Assembly (NCBI GenBank): GCA_025965315.1
Contig: JAOPXD010000161.1
Location: 1-35,195, forward strand
Origin: Marmoricola sp.
Lineage (GTDB): Bacteria; Actinomycetota; Actinomycetes; Propionibacteriales; Nocardioidaceae
DNA: 35,195 bases
Reading direction: 5' to 3'
Position 1 is the first letter of the stretch. The number at the start of each line of letters is the position of its first letter. The notes under the pieces are model-generated. The model was not told where the DNA came from and did not search any database. It was given only the letters and a program-made list of their open reading frames with translations. The translations under genes were made by a program, and so were the position numbers. Shown here piece by piece: positions 15,413 to 22,270 of the stretch.

Positions 15413-16252
15413 ATGCAGATCAAGGTCGTGCACACGACGAGGTTCAGCTACGAGGGCGGCGCGATGGCCTCCTTCAACGAAGCCCGGCTCACCCCCCAGA
15501 CCGCCAACGGCCAGATCGCCGTGCACACCCGGCTCGACGTGCACCCGACACCGTGGACGTGGTCCTACCGCGACTACTGGGGCACCCAGGTCACTGCGTT
15601 CGAGGTCCTCGACCCGCACGACTCGATGACGGTGATCGCGACCGCCACGGTGCACACCGAGAACCACCACAACCCGGCACCGCGGCTGTCGTGGTCGGAC
15701 CTCGCAGCCGAGGACATCCGGGACCGGTTCACCGAGCTGCTGCACATCCGCGACCGGGTCCGCCCACCCGCGGATCTCGCAGCCCGCTACGCCGAGATCG
15801 GCACGTCCAGCCCGGACCCGGACTCGGCCGCCCGGGCGATCTGCTCGCTGATCCACGACGAGGTCGAGTACGTCGTCGGCAGCACCGACGTCCAGGGTCG
15901 CGCCGCGGACTCGTGGGAGGCCCGCGCCGGTGTGTGCCAGGACATGGCGCACCTGGTGATCGGCGGACTGCGCCAGCTCGGCATCCCTGCCCGGTACGTG
16001 TCTGGCTACCTGCACCCGCAGTCGGACCCGACGATCGGCGAGACGGTCAAGGGCGAGTCGCACGCGTGGGTCGAGTGGTGGGACGGCGGTTGGCGCGGTT
16101 GGGACCCGACGAACGACCACGAGCCGGCAGACCGGCACATCGTCGTCGCGACCGGACGCAACTACGCCGACGTACGGCCGCTGTCCGGCATCTTCACCGG
16201 AGCCGGTACGTCGTCGATGGTCGTCGACGTCCAGGTCACCCGCCTCGGTTGA
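15413..16252 (+). CDS. Transglutaminase-like cysteine protease
   Basis: This 279-residue protein has the bacterial transglutaminase N-terminal domain (MQIKVVHTTRFSYEGGAMAS, beta-rich, about 1-95) followed by a papain-like transglutaminase core. The catalytic triad is complete: C175 in ARAGVCQDMAH, H217 in GESHAWVEWW and D231 in GWDPTND. Bacterial members mostly act as peptidases or amidases rather than cross-linkers. No signal peptide is visible, so it is probably cytoplasmic. As the third gene of the ATP-grasp/alpha-E operon it is the likely hydrolytic counterpart of the ligase. The ATG at 15413 follows the alpha-E stop by 2 bp; an in-frame GTG two codons earlier is possible. It is convergent with the RNB gene, 6 bp away. 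Confidence 0.92.
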   Translation: MQIKVVHTTRFSYEGGAMASFNEARLTPQTANGQIAVHTRLDVHPTPWTWSYRDYWGTQVTAFEVLDPHDSMTVIATATVHTENHHNPAPRLSWSDLAAEDIRDRFTELLHIRDRVRPPADLAARYAEIGTSSPDPDSAARAICSLIHDEVEYVVGSTDVQGRAADSWEARAGVCQDMAHLVIGGLRQLGIPARYVSGYLHPQSDPTIGETVKGESHAWVEWWDGGWRGWDPTNDHEPADRHIVVATGRNYADVRPLSGIFTGAGTSSMVVDVQVTRLG

Positions 16253-16258
16253 GGTCCT

Positions 16259-17689
16259 TCAGGCACTGAAGCGGACCACGCGGGCGACCGGGTCCGCCTC
16301 GGTCAGCGTCAGGGTGAGCTCCTCGCCGATCGGGAGCGGGCCTGATCCGGTGGCGTGCGCCTGCACGGCAGGATCCCGGATCACGACATCACCCTTCGCC
16401 GGGTCGTCACGATCCGCCTCGACCACGACACCGCTGAACTGCTCACCGATCCGCGTCCTCAGCGTCGCCGCCTCGAGCATGTTGACCACCGCGTTCTCGT
16501 AGCCGTTCGCGCGTCGCCCGGAGTCGCGCATCAGGTCCGGCAACGCGTCCAGGCCGGTCCGCACCCAGTCCGGGACCGGCGTACCGGCACAGAGTGCGGC
16601 GCAGGTCTCCAGGCCGTACCGGTCCACCAGCCGGCGCAGCGGTGCGGTGACGTGCGCGTACTCGGAGGCGAGCGCTGCGTGCAGCGGCTGGGCCGGGAGC
16701 TCACCGTCGAACGCGGCGTACCCGGCGCCCCGGAGCAGTGCTGTGCAGGCGGTAACCATCGCCAGGTTGCTCGGTACCGTCGGGTCCAGAGCACGGATGA
16801 AGTCCGGGTAGTGCTGCTCCGCGGGCCAGTCGATCCCGAGGGCGCGCGCGGTGCGGTGCAACCTGGTGACGCTGTTCGGGTCCGGCGGCGGCAGCGTGCG
16901 CAGGATCCCGACCTTGCCGTAGACCATCATCGAGGCCGCCGCGAATCCGGTGAGCAGCGAGATCTGCGCGTTCCAGTCCTCGACCGGCAGCATCCGCCGG
17001 AACTCCAGGGTCCAGGTCTCGGGGCCGCAGTCGATCACCTGCTCGGGCATCGGCAGGCTGACGCCGCCGCGCTCGGCCTCCTTGCGCTGCCGCAGCAGCC
17101 CGACCTCCTTGAGCAGCACCAGCACCGGGCCCGCCGACCCGTCGTCCAGGGCACTCTGGACGCCGTCGTAGTCGAGCCGCGCCGTCGACCGGACCCGGGC
17201 GCGCTCGACGTGCGCGTCGACCTGCTCCCCGGTCGCGTCGAGCTTGATGGTCCACAGGAACGCCGGCCGGACCTGGTCGGGCAGCAACGACGCGGCGGCC
17301 TCGGAGAGCTCCGGCGGGTGCAACGGGATCCGGTCGTCGGCGCCGTACATCGACTCGCCACGGCGATGGGCCTCGAGATCGATCGGCCCGCCGGGATCCA
17401 CGAAGGCAGCGACGTCCGCGATCGCGTAGTGCACGACGTACCCGGTGCCGTCGCGGTCCAGGTGCATCGCCTGGTCGAGATCCATCGAGCCAGCCGGATC
17501 GATGGTCACGAACGGCAGGTCGGTCCGGTCCAGATCGGGCAGCCTGGGGTTCGCTGCCGCAGCCTGCGCCGCAGCCCGGACGTCGGCCGGGAACTCCGCG
17601 ACCAGCTTCAGCTCGGCCTGGATCGCGGCGACCGCCTGCTCCAGCTCGGCGACACCGTTGCGGACGCTCAGCACACGACTGCCCACCAT
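16259..17689 (-). CDS. RNB-domain ribonuclease
   Basis: The 476-residue protein is a stand-alone RNB (RNase II/R-type) 3'-5' exoribonuclease as found in actinobacteria. The catalytic core motif is DLPFVTIDPAGSMDLDQAMH, with the closely spaced aspartates that bind magnesium, followed by YAIADVAAFVDPGGPID, HRRGESMYGADDRIPLHPP, LSEAAASLLPDQVRPAFLW, and YAHVTAPLRRLVDRYG near the end, the usual RNB signatures. There are no recognisable cold-shock or S1 RNA-binding domains, unlike RNase II and RNase R, so substrate handling must differ. I start at ATG 17687-17689 (MVGSRVLSV); AGGAG lies three bases before it and six before the adjacent GTG codon, so the start could be one codon later. Divergent from yaaA. 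Confidence 0.88.
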   Translation of the reverse strand: MVGSRVLSVRNGVAELEQAVAAIQAELKLVAEFPADVRAAAQAAAANPRLPDLDRTDLPFVTIDPAGSMDLDQAMHLDRDGTGYVVHYAIADVAAFVDPGGPIDLEAHRRGESMYGADDRIPLHPPELSEAAASLLPDQVRPAFLWTIKLDATGEQVDAHVERARVRSTARLDYDGVQSALDDGSAGPVLVLLKEVGLLRQRKEAERGGVSLPMPEQVIDCGPETWTLEFRRMLPVEDWNAQISLLTGFAAASMMVYGKVGILRTLPPPDPNSVTRLHRTARALGIDWPAEQHYPDFIRALDPTVPSNLAMVTACTALLRGAGYAAFDGELPAQPLHAALASEYAHVTAPLRRLVDRYGLETCAALCAGTPVPDWVRTGLDALPDLMRDSGRRANGYENAVVNMLEAATLRTRIGEQFSGVVVEADRDDPAKGDVVIRDPAVQAHATGSGPLPIGEELTLTLTEADPVARVVRFSA

Positions 17690-17759
17690 CGACTCCTCGT
17701 TCGCGGCTGGGGCCCAGCCGACCATGCCCACCCTATGCACTGACCTCGAGGTGCTGGCC

Positions 17760-17765
17760 TAGGCT
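17760..17765 (+). promoter_or_regulatory. Candidate -10 element for leaderless yaaA transcript
   Basis: TAGGCT ends six bases before the yaaA ATG (17772), and no Shine-Dalgarno fits between. The geometry matches the candidates before map and glnA2. Confidence 0.45.
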
Positions 17766-17771
17766 GCGCGA

Positions 17772-18581
17772 ATGCTGATCCTGCTGCCGCCGTCCGAGGG
17801 AAAGTCCTCGCCCCGACGGGGCAGGCCGCTCGCGCTCGAGGCTCTCGACTTCCCCGAGCTGACCGGCGCTCGCAGTCAGGTCCTCGACGCCCTGGTCGCG
17901 CTGTGCACGACCTCCGGTGGTGCGCCGCTGCACGACCAGGTCCGGATCGACCGCGCATCGACCGTCCTCGACCTCGGGCCCACCCAGCAGCACCACGTCG
18001 AACGCAACAGCCGGCTGCTCACGACGGCCGCGATGCGGGCGGACCGGATCTACACCGGCGTCCTGTACGACGCCCTGGACCTGGCCTCGCTGACCGGGCC
18101 GGCGCGCCGCCGCGCCACCCGCTGGCTCGGGATCATGTCGTCGCTGTTCGGCGTGGTCCGACCCAACGACGCGATCCCGTCGTACCGGCTCTCGGGTGAC
18201 ACCAACCTGCCCGGCATCGGGATCGTCAGCACCTGGTGGCGCGACCACCTCGACGAGGTCCTCTCACCCGCAGCCGGGACCGGTCTGGTGATCGATCTGC
18301 GGTCCTCGATGTACGCCGGCTTCTGGCGTCCACCGAGCCTGATCGGGCCGCACGTCGCGACCGTCCGGGTGCTGCACGAGGTCGGCAAGGAGCGCAAGGT
18401 CGTCAGCCACTTCAACAAGGCGACCAAGGGCCGGATCGTCCGCGAGCTGCTGCTCGACGGCTCGACACCGCGTACGCCGCTCTCTCTCGCGGAGCACCTC
18501 AGCGGACTGGGCTGGCAGGTCGAGCCGCACGATCCCAAGGCGACGGGCCAGCAGCTCGACGTGATCGTGCGCGAGCTCTAG
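17772..18581 (+). CDS. yaaA: YaaA-family peroxide stress protein
   Basis: This 269-residue protein starts MLILLPPSEGKSSPRRG, the hallmark opening of the YaaA (UPF0246/DUF328) family. Other conserved pieces are RIYTGVLYDALDL, SSLFGVVRPNDAIPSYRLS, IDLRSSMYAGFW and VVSHFNKATKGRIVRELL. In Escherichia coli YaaA lowers intracellular free iron during peroxide stress and binds DNA; whether the actinobacterial protein does the same is inference. The start codon directly follows a -10-like box. Its stop codon is interlocked with that of vapC on the other strand in the sequence CTAG, giving a 4-bp tail-to-tail overlap. Confidence 0.92.
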   Translation: MLILLPPSEGKSSPRRGRPLALEALDFPELTGARSQVLDALVALCTTSGGAPLHDQVRIDRASTVLDLGPTQQHHVERNSRLLTTAAMRADRIYTGVLYDALDLASLTGPARRRATRWLGIMSSLFGVVRPNDAIPSYRLSGDTNLPGIGIVSTWWRDHLDEVLSPAAGTGLVIDLRSSMYAGFWRPPSLIGPHVATVRVLHEVGKERKVVSHFNKATKGRIVRELLLDGSTPRTPLSLAEHLSGLGWQVEPHDPKATGQQLDVIVREL

Positions 18582-18970
18582 CCGAGAAGCTGCCAGCCGA
18601 AGCGGCGGGCGGCGTCCTGGTCGAAGGTCACGGTCTCGGTGACGCCGTACAGACGGTTGGTCGCCTCGATCAGCGCGTCCGGGAAGTCGGCACCGCGGCG
18701 CGAAGCCTCGAGCGCCTCGCCAACCGATTCACCGTCCTCGATCTCGAGAACCGGCGTCCCCAACAGGGTGTCCAAGGCTTGGTGAACAGCGTTGACCTCG
18801 AACTTGAGCACCCGCTGAAGGACCCACACCAGCTCAGTCATCACGATGAGATTGACGAATCCCGGGCTCTCCACCGTCAGCCCGGCCAGGAACGCTTGCG
18901 CCTTCTTGCTCTGATGCGGGTCGTCGTTCGCCAACGCCCTGACCAGGACGCTGGTGTCGAGGGTGATCAC
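18578..18970 (-). CDS. vapC: VapC-type PIN-domain toxin
   Basis: The 130-residue product is a PIN-domain endoribonuclease, the toxin of a type II toxin-antitoxin pair, expected to cleave tRNA or rRNA when released. The acidic catalytic set is in place: D5 in MITLDTSVLVRAL, E46 in VMTELVWVL, D95/D98 in GADFPDALIE, and D117 in VTFDQDA. It appears intact and probably active. Its ATG overlaps the antitoxin stop by 4 bp (ATGA), the usual coupling that keeps antitoxin in excess. It ends inside the last codon of convergent yaaA. Confidence 0.92.
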   Translation of the reverse strand: MITLDTSVLVRALANDDPHQSKKAQAFLAGLTVESPGFVNLIVMTELVWVLQRVLKFEVNAVHQALDTLLGTPVLEIEDGESVGEALEASRRGADFPDALIEATNRLYGVTETVTFDQDAARRFGWQLLG

Positions 18971-19212
18971 CGTTCGATTCCCGCCCAGCCATCGCGGATC
19001 GCTTCGTTCATCTCCTCGATGGTGATCGGCGGACCGTCGTACTTCAGGATGCCGAAGAGCGCGGAGACGTCCAGGTTCTTCGGACGGATCCTGAACTCGC
19101 GCTCACTGACCCGCACGAAGTCGATCTTCACACCGGGCTCCAGGCCGAGTTCGTCGCGCACGTCCTTCGGGATCGTGATCTGGCCCTTGCTCGTCATCGT
19201 CGCGATACTCAT
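18967..19212 (-). CDS. vapB: AbrB/SpoVT-type antitoxin
   Basis: This 81-residue protein has an N-terminal AbrB-like swapped-hairpin DNA-binding domain (TMTSKGQITIPKDVRDELGL, then GVKIDFVRVSEREFRIRPK) and an acidic C-terminal tail (ITIEEMNEAIRDGWAGIER) that would wrap the toxin active site. Such antitoxins neutralise VapC and repress their own promoter, helped by the toxin. ATG at 19212 is used; an internal ATG five codons later would also give a complete domain. An inverted repeat 22-44 bases upstream is a good candidate operator. Confidence 0.92.
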   Translation of the reverse strand: MSIATMTSKGQITIPKDVRDELGLEPGVKIDFVRVSEREFRIRPKNLDVSALFGILKYDGPPITIEEMNEAIRDGWAGIER

Positions 19213-19233
19213 GCCTACAAATTACTCCCGTGC

Positions 19234-19256
19234 CTTACTTCTCGCCACCAAGTAAG
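19234..19256 (-). promoter_or_regulatory. Inverted repeat, probable VapB operator
   Basis: CTTACTT and AAGTAAG form a perfect 7-bp inverted repeat with a 9-bp spacer, centred 33 bp upstream of vapB in the 46-bp gap after the RNase H gene. A further TTACT-like half site lies at 19222-19226. AT-rich dyads beside AbrB-type antitoxins are typical autoregulatory sites. Confidence 0.65.
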
Positions 19257-19258
19257 AT

Positions 19259-20365
19259 CTACAGCGGAGCGTCGTTCGGCCGGGCGTTGAACAACCGCAG
19301 GCTCGCCAGCAGCTCGTTCCCGCCCCGTCCACCGCGGAAGTACGAGATCACCGTGACCGACGCAGGCGAGAGCTCCATCTTGTAGAGCGCGTCCAGGGGC
19401 GCACCGAGCGCGTCGGCCACCAGGGTCTTGATCGGCGTCACGTGGCTGACGGCCACGACCGTCCGGCCGGGATGGGCTGCCAGGATCCGGTCGCGGCCCT
19501 CGAGCACGCGGGCCGCCACCTGCTCGAACGACTCGCCCTGCGGCGGCGCGTAGGCCACGTCGCCGAACCACGCCGAGAGCTCGTCGGGGAACCGCTCCCG
19601 CACGTCCGCGAACGCGAGTCCGTCCCAGGACCCGAAGTCCATCTCGGCGATCCCGGGTTCGACCGCCGTCGTGGTCCCGAGCAGCTCGGCAAGGATCTCC
19701 GCCGACTCCAGGGTGCGCCGTACCGGCGAGGTGATCAGCGCGTCGACCGTTTCCGCCAGCGGTGCCAGCCACTCCCCGGTAGCGCGGATCTGGGCCCGGC
19801 CCTCGTCGTTCAGCGGTGGGTTCGCGCCACCCAGTCCACCGGAGAACAGCTTGCCGGACGTGTGATCGGTGACCCCGTGCCGGACCAGGACCAGGACGGT
19901 CGGCGGATCCGTGGGAGCCGACCAACCCCGGTCGACCTTCGTCGGCTCCTTCGCGCCGTCCAGTTCCTGGTTGACCAGCCGGTCGGCGCGGGTGTTCTGC
20001 TCCCTCGGGATCCAGGTGAAGGTCGTGCCCGGCGGGGTAAGGCCCGTGGCCTGCGCCGCGAGCGGTCGCATCGAGGGATGCTTGATCTTCCAGTTGCCCG
20101 ACATCTGCTCGATCACCAGCTTCGAGTCCATCCGGACCTCGATCCGCGCCGCGGGTGCGTGCTCGGCAGCCAGCTCGAGTCCGGCGATCAGCCCGCGGTA
20201 CTCGGCGACGTTGTTGGTCGCCTCGCCGATCGTCGCGCCGGTCTCGGCGATCACGGCGCCGGTCGCGGCATCGAGCAGCACCGCCCCGTACGCCGAAGGC
20301 CCCGGGTTGCCCCGCGAACCGCCGTCGGCCTCGACGACGACCACGTCAGGAACCGCCTCGGTCAC
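19259..20365 (-). CDS. Bifunctional RNase HI / acid phosphatase
   Basis: This 368-residue fusion has an N-terminal RNase HI domain (about 7-135) that cuts the RNA strand of RNA-DNA hybrids, with catalytic D14 (EADGGSRGN), E55 (NNVAEYRG), D80 (RMDSKL) and D128 (NTRADRL). The C-terminal histidine-phosphatase domain (about 155-368) has the RHG motif LVRHGVTDH (H163), SPVRRTLESAEILAE, the acid residue in EMDFGSWDG, and the second catalytic His in VVAVSHVTPIK. It matches the architecture of M. tuberculosis Rv2228c; the phosphatase side is related to CobC. Start is GTG at 20363-20365, which overlaps the stop of the zinc-ribbon gene by 4 bp (GTGA). It closes the operon that begins with the ArsR-like regulator. 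Confidence 0.93.
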   Translation of the reverse strand: MTEAVPDVVVVEADGGSRGNPGPSAYGAVLLDAATGAVIAETGATIGEATNNVAEYRGLIAGLELAAEHAPAARIEVRMDSKLVIEQMSGNWKIKHPSMRPLAAQATGLTPPGTTFTWIPREQNTRADRLVNQELDGAKEPTKVDRGWSAPTDPPTVLVLVRHGVTDHTSGKLFSGGLGGANPPLNDEGRAQIRATGEWLAPLAETVDALITSPVRRTLESAEILAELLGTTTAVEPGIAEMDFGSWDGLAFADVRERFPDELSAWFGDVAYAPPQGESFEQVAARVLEGRDRILAAHPGRTVVAVSHVTPIKTLVADALGAPLDALYKMELSPASVTVISYFRGGRGGNELLASLRLFNARPNDAPL

Positions 20366-21105
20366 AGGCCCGATTCGCTGGTCCGCACCAGGATCCGGTC
20401 GCACTCCTCGCAGCGGACGACCTCGTCGCTCGGCTTCGCGGCGATCACGGCCAGGTCGGAGGCGTTGAGGGTGAGCCGGCAGCCTTCGCACTCGCGGCGC
20501 CGCAGTGCTGCGGCACCAGTACCGCCCTTGGCGGCCCGGAGCTTCTCGTAGAGCGCCACCAGGTCCTCGGGCAGGCCCTCGGCGGCGGCCCGGCGCGCCT
20601 CGGCGACCGAGGCCCGGTCCTGCTCGAGCTCAGCGGCCTTCTGGGCCCGGGTCTGCTCGAGCGCCTCAGCCTCGCCGTCGATCTTGGTGAGTGCAGCCTC
20701 GCGACCGTCGAGATCGGTCTGCGCCGTCTCCAGCCGCTCCATCACGTCGAGCTCGACGTCCTCGAGGTCGGAGATGCGGCGCTGCAACGACTCCAGCTCG
20801 CCGAGCATCCGCTGGAGGGCCTTGGGGTCCCCGATCGATCCGGAGTCGATCATTCCCTGGTCGCGCACCCGGCGGGCCTTGACCTGCTCGACGTCGGCGT
20901 CGGCGCGCTTCTGCTCAGCGGTCAGGTCGGAGACCTCGACCCGCAGGTCGCGGGCAGCGTCGTCGACGTCGGAGCGCCCGCGCTTCAGCTCGGCCAGCGC
21001 GATCGCCTCGGGGATGGTGCCGAGCTGGTGGCGCAGGGCGTCGAGACGCGAGTCGAGCTCCTGCACCTCGAGAAGCTTCAGCTGGACGTTCGGATCGGCT
21101 TTCAG
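20362..21105 (-). CDS. Coiled-coil protein with C4 zinc ribbon, apparent CTG start
   Basis: This protein (247 residues from the start proposed here) has a long coiled coil (about 10-185, heptad-rich LDSRLDALRHQL .. DLTAEQKRADADVEQVKARR .. LESLQRRISDLEDVE) and a C-terminal zinc ribbon with four cysteines in RRRECEGCRLTLN and VVRCEECDRIL. It matches the Rv2229c-type family next to Nif3 and RNase H in actinobacteria; structural homologues include flagellar-chaperone-like and HP0958-type proteins. Family members begin xKADPxxQLxLLxxQ. Here that segment (LKADPNVQLKLLEV) is encoded upstream of the first GTG, beginning at a CTG codon (21103-21105) with GAGGAG seven bases before it. No ATG, GTG or TTG is available in frame there. 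If CTG is not used, translation would start at GTG 21066 without the conserved N-terminus. Confidence 0.85.
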   Translation of the reverse strand: MKADPNVQLKLLEVQELDSRLDALRHQLGTIPEAIALAELKRGRSDVDDAARDLRVEVSDLTAEQKRADADVEQVKARRVRDQGMIDSGSIGDPKALQRMLGELESLQRRISDLEDVELDVMERLETAQTDLDGREAALTKIDGEAEALEQTRAQKAAELEQDRASVAEARRAAAEGLPEDLVALYEKLRAAKGGTGAAALRRRECEGCRLTLNASDLAVIAAKPSDEVVRCEECDRILVRTSESGL

Positions 21106-21124
21106 CGCAGTGCTCCTCGGCAGG

Positions 21125-22261
21125 TCAGACCCGGAAGGTCCAGGGATCTGTGGTGGTGGTGCTGATGTGCACCTCCACCCCCACCGTATCGTCAGGCCCA
21201 GCGCCCAGCGACGCGACCAGCCGACGGCGGAGTACCGGCAACCAGAGCGACTCGGCCGCCCAGTGAGCCACGTCGATCAGCGCGGGGCCGCCGGCCTCCT
21301 GCGATTCCGACGCCGGGTGGTGCCGCAGGTCCGAGGTCACGTACACGTCGGCTCCGGCCGCCCGGGCCCGGTCGAGCAGGAAGTCGCCGGAGCCGCCGCA
21401 CAGAGCGACGGTGCGGACCATCCGATCGGGATCGCCCGCGACCCGCAGGCCCTGCGCCGTCGCCGGGAAGACACCGGCAGCGTGGGCCGTGAACTCGCGC
21501 AGTGACATCGGCGTCGTCAGGACGCCGATCCGCCCGGATCCCCGGGTCGGATCGGGCAGCGTCGCCAGCTCGATCACGTCGTACGCCGGTTCTTCGTAGG
21601 GATGCGCCGCGACCAGCGCTGCCAGCACCGCCCCGCGCAGTGCCCGGTCGGTGACCACCTCGACCCTCACCTCGGGAACGACCTCGAGCTCGCCGACCGC
21701 TCCGATCGCCGGGTTCGCGCCGTCGAGCGGGCGGAACCTGCCCTCGCCCGGAGTGCTGAAGCTGGCCGAGTCGTAGTCCCCGACCGCGCCAGCGCCGGCG
21801 TCGGTCATCGCGGTCCGGACCCGCTCGGCCTCCGCGACCGGGACGAACGCGACGATCTTGTCGAACGGGTCCCGCGGATCGGCCTCGAGGGGCCGGACGT
21901 CGCTCAGCCCGAGCGCGAGCGCGATCGCCTCGCTCACCCCGCCCGTCGGCGAATCGGCGTTCGTGTGCGCGGTGAACAACCCGCAGCCGTTGCCGATCAG
22001 CCGGTGCACGACCTGGCCCTTGGGGCTTGTCGCGGCGACCGAGGTGGTGCCCCTCAGGTAGAGCGGGTGGTGCACGATCACCAGATCGGCGTCGAGCGCG
22101 ACCGCTTCGTCCGCGACCGCGAGCACCGGATCGATCGCGAGCAGGATCCGCCGTACGTCGGCCTCGGGATCGCCGCAGACCAGGCCGACGGCGTCCCAGT
22201 CCTCGGCGTGACCGGGCGGGTACCAGCCGTCGACCAGGGCGAGGAGATCGGCGAGGCGCAT
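21125..22261 (-). CDS. Nif3-like dinuclear metal center protein
   Basis: The 378-residue product is a Nif3/DUF34 family protein with the long form insertion (about 125-245, including the ASFSTPGEGRFRPLDGANPA segment typical of the PII-like domain). Metal ligands are visible: H64-H65 in VIVHHPLYLRG, H99 and D103 in FTAHTNADSP, and the C-terminal DVAHWAAESLWLP. Biochemical function is unsettled in the literature; GTP cyclohydrolase-like activity and metal-insertion roles have been suggested. It is 9 bp downstream of the MFS gene and 19 bp upstream of the zinc-ribbon gene, consistent with one operon. ATG at 22259-22261. Confidence 0.93.
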   Translation of the reverse strand: MRLADLLALVDGWYPPGHAEDWDAVGLVCGDPEADVRRILLAIDPVLAVADEAVALDADLVIVHHPLYLRGTTSVAATSPKGQVVHRLIGNGCGLFTAHTNADSPTGGVSEAIALALGLSDVRPLEADPRDPFDKIVAFVPVAEAERVRTAMTDAGAGAVGDYDSASFSTPGEGRFRPLDGANPAIGAVGELEVVPEVRVEVVTDRALRGAVLAALVAAHPYEEPAYDVIELATLPDPTRGSGRIGVLTTPMSLREFTAHAAGVFPATAQGLRVAGDPDRMVRTVALCGGSGDFLLDRARAAGADVYVTSDLRHHPASESQEAGGPALIDVAHWAAESLWLPVLRRRLVASLGAGPDDTVGVEVHISTTTTDPWTFRV

Positions 22262-22270
22262 GGCAGGAGG

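Noticed and set aside
18578..19256. VapBC module as sign of a mobile island
   Set aside because: No integrase, transposase, attachment site or flanking direct repeat is visible; the pair simply sits between yaaA and the RNase H operon.
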